Shown: positions 56,794 through 64,000 of the stretch, in pieces
Numbering within the stretch: position 1 is the first letter of the stretch
Layout of the letters: the number at the start of each line of letters is the position of its first letter
Assembly: GCA_039105265.1 (NCBI GenBank)
Contig: JAPFFF010000101.1
Coordinates: 1-64,000 of the forward strand
Direction of reading: 5' to 3'
DNA: 64,000 bases
From: Tritrichomonas musculus
Taxonomy: Eukaryota > Parabasalia > Tritrichomonadida > Tritrichomonadidae
Notes under the pieces: generated by a model
Told to the model about the DNA's origin: nothing
Database searches by the model: none
Seen by the model: only the letters and a program-made list of their open reading frames with translations
Made by a program: the position numbers and the translations under genes

Positions 56794-57333
56794 TTTTTTG
56801 TTTGCGGAATAATTGTTAACGAACAACTCACAACTTAGCCACAAATCCAAGTTTTCACAGATTTCACTCAAAGTCCACTCTTTCTCATAACTCAGAAAAA
56901 ATGCGTTCCGGATATATGTCGAACCTAGGATGTTAGGTAGGGAGTTTAACCATTACGACACACGCAAAGACAAAGATGGAAACTCGATTTTGAATAAATA
57001 TAAAACCAAATAAATATTGAAATATATTCTAATAACTCAAATAATATATTCAGAATTTAGTTTTAAAAATAAACCATCCAAAAATATTCTTGTATGGGGT
57101 CATAGCTCAATGGAAATATTTGGTGGAAAGTTACATGGTTCGAAAAATAGAAAGTCCGACATTTTTTATAAAAATTTATTTTAATAAATTATAACCATAA
57201 ACTTGTAAAAATAATAAAAAATTTTATCTATCAATTTATTAATAAAATTTTCTTTCACAAATATTATAATTTTAAAGGAAAAAATTTTATTTCTCAAATT
57301 TGGATGAAAATTTTAGGATGCCAGAGAGGTGTA

Positions 57334-57405
57334 CTTGCGCAAGAGTTGCGAAAGGCTTGCGAAAGGCTTGCGCAAGATTGAACAAGACTGAGCAAGCTTG
57401 CGCAA
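57334..57405. repeat. Short tandem palindromic repeats
   Basis: Repeated cttgcg, gcgcaag and gcgaaaggcttgc units, locally GC-rich, in the non-coding end of Polinton B. A 60-codon frame through it is a repeat by-product. Confidence 0.55.
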
Positions 57406-57689
57406 TACCAAAATTTATATTCAAAAAGTGGAACAAAAATTTTGAAAAATTAATAAATTTAAATTCAAAAAGAGAAAAATAATATTAAAATATCTTGGTG
57501 TCTAGTTAACTTTTTAAGAATATTTTTATAAAATCTTTTCAAAATATTTGAGAGAAAAAAATATACTTCTGGCATAAAAATATTTGAGAGAAAATATTAA
57601 CTCGATCAAAACTCAATATTTCGGGGTCGTGCCTATACAAGAAATACCGTATTTTCGGGTGTAGAATTCAAAAAACACAATTAGAAAGC

Positions 57690-57875
57690 TCAAAAACTAC
57701 TCCATACCTTGGAAATGACATTGGTGGAATAGTGAAAGTAGAGTGTGTGTACTTACGATAGGTTTTCAGAGGGTATTTGGCCGGGTAGCGAGGCCCAAGC
57801 GAAGGTGTACCTGAGCTTGGTGGCGAGCAGTGTAGGCGGTGGTGAAGTATGAGACACCGCCTATACTATACTACT
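57690..57875 (-). repeat. Right terminal inverted repeat of Polinton B
   Basis: Inverse of 33256-33441. It ends CTATACTACT, followed by the target duplication cagca at 57876-57880, after which the TIR of Polinton C continues. Confidence 0.9.
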
Positions 57876-58517
57876 CAGCATACCTTGCAAGTTAACAAGC
57901 TCAGGTATAAAAAATCAGGTATGTTTACTTGTTATTGTTTTTACCCTTGTTTTCATTACCAACCTATACATTTGAATAATTTTCTGGAACCCCTTAATCA
58001 ACTCACCATTTTTGATAGGATAACTAAGTTTTTACAATTTTTCAAAAATTATATTTTTTAAAAATTTTTTTTATTTTTTATTTCCACTACATATAATGGA
58101 AGCCTTTGCTAATTATGCTGCTAAACAACTCCGTACATATGGAACAGATATGTATAACCTTTTTGCTGACATTTGTGATAAAGTCATTGATGGTGACCGT
58201 GATGCTGTTGATGTTGTTGAACCCTTTATTATAGACGCACAAATGGATATATTCAGAAAGCAGAATCACTTATACATATCTTTTCATGATGAAAATGCTG
58301 CTTTTCGTGAGTATGGAGAAATATTTGATTACTATATTGATGAGCTTACTGGTGATTACAATGATTATGGTATGCCATATCACTTTCCAAAGAAGTTTTA
58401 CGATGAGGTATACGAATTCTTTAAATACACTGATGAAGGAAAGAAATGCATGAATGAATTCAATCCAAACACGAATAAGATTCAGGAAATTTAATTAAAA
58501 AAGCAATTATTATTTTT
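57876..58517 (+). repeat. Left terminal inverted repeat of Polinton C, continuation
   Basis: Continues the TIR begun at 33197-33255. After the duplicated cagca it runs base for base like 1154-1795 of Polinton A, including the 132-codon gene. The inner limit is taken by analogy with A. Confidence 0.85.
58096..58494 (+). CDS. TIR-encoded acidic protein, 132 aa (Polinton C)
   Basis: Identical protein to the copies at 1374 and 22545. Its promoter-side TIR sequence is intact for about 215 bp upstream before the Polinton B insertion. Function unknown. Confidence 0.75.
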   Translation: MEAFANYAAKQLRTYGTDMYNLFADICDKVIDGDRDAVDVVEPFIIDAQMDIFRKQNHLYISFHDENAAFREYGEIFDYYIDELTGDYNDYGMPYHFPKKFYDEVYEFFKYTDEGKKCMNEFNPNTNKIQEI

Positions 58518-58568
58518 GTATTTTAAATATTTTAATTTTATTCTTATACAAAACGAACCAAACGCCAA

Positions 58569-61500
58569 ATGACAAATTTAATACCAGAAACATTATTCAA
58601 TTTGGATACAGAAACAATAACCAAATTCATTGCGATTCTGAACACTAAATTAAATGCTAATATTATTATTGACCAAGACAACAATATAAATATTACAAGG
58701 CTATGTAAATATTTCAACGACAATAATGCTTACAATATTCTTCTTGGTGATATTAAGCCTGATGAATTAGCTCCTACAGATGTTATTGATGAAATTACCA
58801 TTAATAATTACATTGATGAAGTTATCAAACAAAACCAACAACGAATAACAACAATAATTAATACACCCGAAGTAAATGAACCAGAAAACGAAGAACTGTA
58901 CGAGTACCTTAAGAAAAATGGTCAACAATTCACTAGTAAGCATAATGATTTTCTAATAGTTAATTTTCCAAATGATTTCGATAGAGCAGTAGCAGCTTTG
59001 CAAGCATATGACTACCCAGAAGCTTTGGTTAAAGAACGTAATGATCATGGTAAACCTATTGTTACATATTATTTCAATGAAATATCATCTCTAGCAAACA
59101 TATATGATGCCTTGCTTCATGTTTACCAAAGTGAACTAAAACCATTTAAAATACATTTTCAACTTTCAGGAGTCTTTGAAACAAGTACCTTTGACTTTGA
59201 AACTTATGAAGAAAAATATGATTATGAGGCTAGAGAGATCAGATGGCAAAACTACAAATCTGCCATACCAATTATAGTAAAAGATGAACGAAACCTTGAT
59301 GAATGCAAAATGTATATAGAAACTGTACTAAACAGCTATGAAACAACTTCATCAAACAATAAACTAACTATTGTACACTCAATATCCTTTACGATATCGA
59401 GAATGCGTAAGGTTACAGGTCGTATCAAAGATCTTCCAGAAATATTCAAGAAGAGTAATAATTATATAATTGTTGATGATGAAGATGATAATTTATGTTG
59501 GTACCGATTTCTTGCTTGTTGTTTGTTTCCTGAATTGACTAATACAACCAAATACGACATCAAACATCGTACTAAACGTGCCAAGAAACTGCTACTTGAG
59601 GAATATGGAATAACTTATACAACAAAAATACCAAAGCATGCACAACGTTTATTGGACAATTTTCAAGGAGTAACAATGGAGGAGATGAAAGAATTAGCCG
59701 AAAAACATAAAATCAACATAAACATATATGAATACAACAATGACAAACAATATGACTTACAGGAACAATGGTATTTCAACAAAGATTACACAACTTATTC
59801 AGCATTATTATTTACCAAAGACCTTACTGTTCATATTATGTTTATCAAAGATGCTGAAAAACTTACTGCAATTCATGTTTGTCCAAAATGCAATTCTTAT
59901 GTTCATTACGGGCATAGCAATATCAAACGTTTCGATGATCATGTCAAACATTGTGATGGTAAGTATAAGAAACAATTTGTACCAGCCAAGGAAGCTTTAC
60001 CATATTGTCCACATATTTTAAACAATCCTGTCTATGAGTATTGTCTTGCACACGGATTACCATGGAAACCGAATATCTATTACATAACATATGACTTTGA
60101 AACAATGGATCAAGTTGTAAATACAGAAGCCAGTAAATCAACTATTATCAATTCACGGCTCTTACCGTTATCAGTTTCCTCATGCGTAAAGTCTGCTTCT
60201 GGCTTAACAACAAAGCATTTTAGTTTACAGGATAACAAAGATTTCATTCCATTATGGCTTGATTGGCTTTTTGAACAATCATTAATTGTATACAAAGACA
60301 AACAACAATACTCATGTGTACCTGAAAAGATAGACAACAATATAACTACCATAACGGTATTTGGTTTCAATTCTTCAAGATTTGATAGTAATCTATTCAA
60401 ACAATATCTTAATGCCTCTCATTGGAAAATTGAATCAAATAGCATCATTGGAACATTATCATCACTAAAACAATTCATACTTACTTCAACTAAATATCCA
60501 ACCAAACTTCGTTTTATAGATGCTCAAGCTTTTGTTGCCGGTGGAACATTAAAGCAATTTGGTGTTGACTTTGGAGGTGAAACCAACAGTAACAAGGGAG
60601 TCTTTCCGTATGAGGCTATCAATAGTGATAATTACAATGAAGTTTTATCTTCAACAGAACCATTTGCTTATGATGACTTCTATAGTTATTTGAACCAACG
60701 AAACCCATTATCTAAGGAAGATTATGCAGAATATGTAAATGATTGCAAGAACTACAAAAATAGATGGGATTACTTACTAGCTTATAATGATAATGATGTA
60801 GAAATGATGATTAAGCCAATTGACAATCTTATTGCTATGAACGCTGAATATAATGTAGACATGATATCAAACTTATCATTATCAAAGTGTTCAGCATGTA
60901 TCAAGTACGCTCTTGCTTATAAAGATTTTGATCCAAACACTGAATACGACATAATTAACAAAGAAAATTCCTTCAAACCAACAATCAAATGGTGGAAATA
61001 TAAATGTGACTGTTATTACAAGCAAGATCAAAAATATAATCAAACCCATAGTAATAACATGCGAAATCTTGACAAGTGTATATCAGTTTCTGATTTTGAT
61101 GAATTTATGAAAATGTACAATAATGGTTGTTGCCATTTATGTAAGGAACATTTTACAAACGTAAACAAACCAACACTTGATAGAATTGATAACGATATTG
61201 GACATGAATTGAGCAATTGCAAACTCGCTTGTGTAGAATGTAATAAGCTTCGTAAACGTGATGACCCAAAAATAACCTCATTAAGAATTCAGTTGAAGAA
61301 GTTTTGTAAACTAAATCATTTACCTACTCTCATTAACGATGAACAAGAATATTATAGTTTACGAAATAACATAACAGGAGGACTATCAAACGTACAGCAC
61401 AGATATAATATTAAAGGCGAAACACATATTAATAAGTTTAGGTACGATGCAATCAATAATAAAGTTCTTTCGTACGACACTCCAAATATAATGACACATG

Positions 61501-62639
61501 TTGTTGGAGTTGATTTTAATAGTTTGTACCCTTCATCGTTTTCTTCTACAAAACATGATTTCAATAAATATCATGGTGGAATTATGTACATGCCAGGTAG
61601 TTTCGTACGCAGAATAGATGTTAAAGACAACCAATCAAAACAAAAGGCAATAGACATTATAACTAGCAAAACAAGATTCCAACCAAATCCAAAACACTTA
61701 TTCATAGCAAAAGTAAAGTTAGTATGCCCAGCAAGCAAGATCAATTACTTCATTAATTTTCCTCCAGTCTTCAGAAACATCAACATCAAAAATGAGGAAT
61801 CAGTAATAGGAAGTTATATGTACTCTTATCTTCAAGAGCATAAACTAGCCTCATTAGACAAAGAAGAACGCAAACTTACTATGTTACTTGACACTTATGG
61901 AGAATATATGACATTTAGCAATTACTATTTATGGTTCTTACTTGATCATGGCTTAGTGCTAGAGGATGTAAAGAGTGTCTCAATTTATGAAGCTCATACA
62001 GGATTTCGTGAATTTGTTACTACATTCATGAAGAAACGACAAGATATTATTGCTGGGAAGTCAAATGGTAATGAAAAGTTTTACAAGATTAGTATGAATG
62101 GTTCGTATGGTTACGATGGAATGAACACTGAGAAGTTTTGTAAAGTAAAAATATGTGATACTAACAAAGCTTATCAGTATATTATTTCTCAAACGTACGT
62201 GAATGGTGCTCAATTAAATGATGATCTCTTTATTATTCAACAACAACCAAAAACTTATCATTGCACTACCTGCTTACAAGAATCATTTTGGACATTAGAT
62301 AATGCTAAATTCTGGTACTGTACCTTCTACTATGATTTTATGAATAGGTGCTTGGACATGAATAGACTTCATTTTATAGAAGGAGACACCGATTCTGCTT
62401 ACTTTGCCATTTCAGGTAACAAAGATGAAACCCCATCACAGTTGTTCAACAATATCATCAAAGATGAATCATTTTGGTACAAGCATGTTTATAAGTTCTT
62501 TCCCAATCCACAACTTCATGATATTGCTGATGAAAAGAAACTTTTGGGGTGTGCAATAGAGAAAGTAGGAGACCATATGATAGCACTTGCACCAAAATGC
62601 TACACAATATGGAATAATGATGAAACAGTAAAGCTATGA
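58569..62639 (+). CDS. Protein-primed family B DNA polymerase with embedded HNH domain (Polinton C)
   Basis: Same 1356-residue sequence as at 1847-5917, with all exonuclease and polymerase motifs and the HNH module between exonuclease III and motif A. Its spacing to neighbouring genes is the same as in A. The identity over 4 kb shows that A and C separated extremely recently. Confidence 0.92.
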   Translation: MTNLIPETLFNLDTETITKFIAILNTKLNANIIIDQDNNINITRLCKYFNDNNAYNILLGDIKPDELAPTDVIDEITINNYIDEVIKQNQQRITTIINTPEVNEPENEELYEYLKKNGQQFTSKHNDFLIVNFPNDFDRAVAALQAYDYPEALVKERNDHGKPIVTYYFNEISSLANIYDALLHVYQSELKPFKIHFQLSGVFETSTFDFETYEEKYDYEAREIRWQNYKSAIPIIVKDERNLDECKMYIETVLNSYETTSSNNKLTIVHSISFTISRMRKVTGRIKDLPEIFKKSNNYIIVDDEDDNLCWYRFLACCLFPELTNTTKYDIKHRTKRAKKLLLEEYGITYTTKIPKHAQRLLDNFQGVTMEEMKELAEKHKININIYEYNNDKQYDLQEQWYFNKDYTTYSALLFTKDLTVHIMFIKDAEKLTAIHVCPKCNSYVHYGHSNIKRFDDHVKHCDGKYKKQFVPAKEALPYCPHILNNPVYEYCLAHGLPWKPNIYYITYDFETMDQVVNTEASKSTIINSRLLPLSVSSCVKSASGLTTKHFSLQDNKDFIPLWLDWLFEQSLIVYKDKQQYSCVPEKIDNNITTITVFGFNSSRFDSNLFKQYLNASHWKIESNSIIGTLSSLKQFILTSTKYPTKLRFIDAQAFVAGGTLKQFGVDFGGETNSNKGVFPYEAINSDNYNEVLSSTEPFAYDDFYSYLNQRNPLSKEDYAEYVNDCKNYKNRWDYLLAYNDNDVEMMIKPIDNLIAMNAEYNVDMISNLSLSKCSACIKYALAYKDFDPNTEYDIINKENSFKPTIKWWKYKCDCYYKQDQKYNQTHSNNMRNLDKCISVSDFDEFMKMYNNGCCHLCKEHFTNVNKPTLDRIDNDIGHELSNCKLACVECNKLRKRDDPKITSLRIQLKKFCKLNHLPTLINDEQEYYSLRNNITGGLSNVQHRYNIKGETHINKFRYDAINNKVLSYDTPNIMTHVVGVDFNSLYPSSFSSTKHDFNKYHGGIMYMPGSFVRRIDVKDNQSKQKAIDIITSKTRFQPNPKHLFIAKVKLVCPASKINYFINFPPVFRNINIKNEESVIGSYMYSYLQEHKLASLDKEERKLTMLLDTYGEYMTFSNYYLWFLLDHGLVLEDVKSVSIYEAHTGFREFVTTFMKKRQDIIAGKSNGNEKFYKISMNGSYGYDGMNTEKFCKVKICDTNKAYQYIISQTYVNGAQLNDDLFIIQQQPKTYHCTTCLQESFWTLDNAKFWYCTFYYDFMNRCLDMNRLHFIEGDTDSAYFAISGNKDETPSQLFNNIIKDESFWYKHVYKFFPNPQLHDIADEKKLLGCAIEKVGDHMIALAPKCYTIWNNDETVKL

Positions 62640-62881
62640 AATTAAAAGGAGTATCATTGAAAAAGAACAATATTGTACGTAATGATTATAAAGAAGTTTT
62701 GATGGAAAAATCTATTAAAGTTGGTAAGAACATTAACTTACAAATGAAGAACAATATTATGTCAAAGGTTACTGTTAACAAAAATGCTTTAACTGGTTCA
62801 CACACAAAAATGATTGTACTAGAGAATCAAGCTTGTTTACCTTTCATTACTGGACTCACTGCAAAAGATTATTCTTATTAA
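62636..62881 (+). CDS. Short Lys/Asn-rich reading frame after the polymerase (Polinton C)
   Basis: Identical to 5914-6159 in A. No separate function is assigned; it belongs to the polymerase region of the element. Confidence 0.4.
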   Translation: MKLKGVSLKKNNIVRNDYKEVLMEKSIKVGKNINLQMKNNIMSKVTVNKNALTGSHTKMIVLENQACLPFITGLTAKDYSY

Positions 62882-62933
62882 AAAATTCATTCTTATTTTT
62901 GTTTTTTGTTTTTTATTTTTATTTTAAACAGTA

Positions 62934-63236
62934 ATGTCAAACGAACAAGAAATAATAAAAGAGTTATTAGAAATCAAGCAGTTATTAAATCGCTTATTAG
63001 ACAAACCAAAAATAACTAAACAGAGAACAGCTCCATTCAACAAAAGCAAAAATATGAATGATGAACAAAGAAAACAAGTTATGGAGTATATACAAAATGA
63101 AGATAACAAAAATGAAATAACAAAGCTACCAAAGCACAAACAAATCTCATATGTCAGACGAGAACTCAAAGAAAAATATAACATCAATCTTTCAATTTAT
63201 ATGACTGACAAACTAATTAACAAAATTATGCCTTAA
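62934..63236 (+). CDS. Small coiled-coil protein, 100 aa (Polinton C)
   Basis: Identical to 6212-6514 in A: an N-terminal leucine-heptad helix and a basic C-terminal half. It converges with the fibre-like gene, overlapping by 11 bp. Confidence 0.65.
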   Translation: MSNEQEIIKELLEIKQLLNRLLDKPKITKQRTAPFNKSKNMNDEQRKQVMEYIQNEDNKNEITKLPKHKQISYVRRELKEKYNINLSIYMTDKLINKIMP

Positions 63237-64000
63237 AAACTGCAAGCATATTTGTGTTTATGATACTAGTAATAATTCCTACTGTCATCCTTCTTATTTT
63301 TGCTGTTACTGCAGTAGCACCAGCAAGAATCTTTAGTTTATTGTCATCATCTATAAAAACTTCGTCACCTACACAATAACATGATGAATCTGTGACACGC
63401 ACAAGGTAATCACCATGGGAAGCGAATGTTACTGAATTATTCTTGGTATCTATTTTTGTGCAAATTCCTATATACTCTTTCCATGTTCCCTGTGTTTTCA
63501 CTGAGCAAATACAATCTGTAGTATCATTCACAGTTGATGGTATCCACATATCACCATCATGTTTATAAACCTTACCAGTCATATATACTGGAGCTCCAAT
63601 AACGAAATCATTAATAGAGTTCATTGCTGATTCAATTGGAGCATAATGAGTAATTGTATTTGAACCATTGGATGTAATTGTACCATTAACCTTTAAATTA
63701 GAATCAATTATTGTATTTCTTGCAGAACCAAACATTTGAAAAGATTGAAATTTATAACCATCAACATATATATCCAATTCACCTGTATTATCATATTTTG
63801 CTGAATTGTATAAAAATTCTGTATTATATGTAGAATCATATCCAAATCTAATTGAAGTATTACTATTTGCATTTACAGAACTAAAGAAACTTGCAATATT
63901 ACTTTCGGTACTATTAATTGTTAATGAACCATCATCATTTTTTGATACATATTTATTATCACATTCACTCTTCACTTGCTCAATAGCAAGGGCCAACTCT
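63226..64000 (-). CDS. Fibre-like surface protein, C-terminal part only in window (Polinton C)
   Basis: The final 258 or so codons of the gene seen whole at 6504-8792 in A, with the same sequence. The gene runs off the right edge of the window, so its start is not visible here. It contains the head-like C-terminal region (YMTGKVYKHDGDMWIPS). Confidence 0.75.
   Translation of the reverse strand, partial: ELALAIEQVKSECDNKYVSKNDDGSLTINSTESNIASFFSSVNANSNTSIRFGYDSTYNTEFLYNSAKYDNTGELDIYVDGYKFQSFQMFGSARNTIIDSNLKVNGTITSNGSNTITHYAPIESAMNSINDFVIGAPVYMTGKVYKHDGDMWIPSTVNDTTDCICSVKTQGTWKEYIGICTKIDTKNNSVTFASHGDYLVRVTDSSCYCVGDEVFIDDDNKLKILAGATAVTAKIRRMTVGIITSIINTNMLAVFKA

Larger units (their letters stand above)
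56661..57689. other. Non-coding right end region of Polinton B
   Basis: About 1 kb with no credible gene between the 459-codon frame and the right TIR. It holds a structured 77-nt segment (56717-56793), tRNA-like fragments near 56920-56985 and 57096-57150 that do not fold into full cloverleaves, and a patch of short tandem palindromes around cttgcgcaag (57334-57405). The region is clearly different in base composition and texture from the gene-dense rest. Confidence 0.65.
33256..57875. mobile_element. Polinton B (Maverick/Polinton family), 24.6 kb, nested in Polinton C
   Basis: Bounded by 186-bp inverted repeats starting AGTAGTATAG and ending CTATACTACT, with a 5-bp duplication. Parts: two giant related surface proteins, a minor structural candidate, a GIY-YIG-like nuclease, DNA polymerase, the box-flanked conserved gene, an AT-hook protein, conserved small proteins, an HNH nuclease, the major capsid candidate, a core-type basic protein, packaging ATPase, integrase and a 459-aa protein. 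Gene order differs from A. The TIRs differ at about one position, so it is young, and younger than C since it sits inside it. It looks whole; I see no clear break. Confidence 0.95.
33197..64000. mobile_element. Polinton C, near-identical to A, interrupted by B and cut by window edge
   Basis: The left terminus AGTAGTAATGG and the first 59 bp are at 33197-33255. The element resumes at 57876 with the same TIR sequence and continues collinear with A to the window end, which corresponds to about base 7278 of A. Position offsets stay constant and all complete protein sequences in the shared part match. The family is Polinton, very young or duplicated together with A. It is split by the 24.6-kb Polinton B; apart from this it looks as whole as A, with about one break in the visible part. 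Confidence 0.9.

Noticed and set aside
56920-56985. Second tRNA gene on the minus strand in Polinton B
   Set aside because: GGTTCGA and a partial acceptor pairing are present, but the T-stem and D-arm do not pair; only a tRNA-like fragment.
57096-57150. tRNA gene on the plus strand with A box TAGCTCAATGG
   Set aside because: The acceptor strand has no matching 3' partner and the B box is incomplete.
57300-57482. 60-codon plus-strand frame near the right end of Polinton B
   Set aside because: It spans the palindromic tandem repeat patch and has no start context or homologue.

Overview
The window is very AT-rich eukaryotic DNA dominated by virus-like elements of the Polinton/Maverick family. 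The long intron-less reading frames, Asn/Lys/Ile-rich host protein and dense, almost identical Polintons fit a parabasalid protist (Trichomonas/Tritrichomonas type). That assignment is inference from composition and content, not from a marker gene.

Layout. (1) 1-1099: repeat-rich host flank made of a short inverted-repeat element (Z), a P sequence and a 23-bp satellite array. (2) 1100-23217: Polinton A, 22.1 kb, inside the satellite array, with 696-bp terminal inverted repeats (TIRs), AG...CT ends and a 6-bp target duplication (aacgac). (3) 23218-33196: the rest of the satellite array, an X sequence, a decayed transposase-like remnant, one large host gene (1286 aa, clan CD peptidase-like N-terminus), a tRNA-Thr-like gene, then a rearranged second set of Z, Y, P, satellite and X repeats. 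(4) 33197-33255 plus 57876-64000: Polinton C, a near-identical copy of A at the same satellite position, running off the right edge. (5) 33256-57875: Polinton B, 24.6 kb, a different lineage, nested inside the left TIR of C with a 5-bp duplication (cagca).

A and B both carry the Polinton core: protein-primed family B DNA polymerase, retroviral-type integrase, FtsK/A32-type packaging ATPase and a double-jelly-roll type major capsid candidate. Around this they carry fibre-like or giant surface proteins, small basic or amphipathic virion-type proteins, HNH or GIY-YIG type nucleases and several conserved proteins of unknown role. I did not recognise an adenovirus-type protease in either. A looks whole or nearly so (about one break), B looks whole, and C looks like A as far as it is visible apart from the B insertion. 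Matching TIRs and the A/C match point to very recent activity or duplication.

The most unusual structure is a gene cassette present in both A (17031-18160) and B (46753-48062). A predicted DNA-binding protein is flanked by inverted copies of a GTGA/TCAC box array. By eye the protein is much better conserved between A and B than their integrase, ATPase or capsid proteins, and it lies in a different gene context in each. This looks like a self-contained module that moves between Polintons, or a protein with its own binding sites. A second notable feature is an HNH nuclease domain embedded inside the polymerase of A and C.
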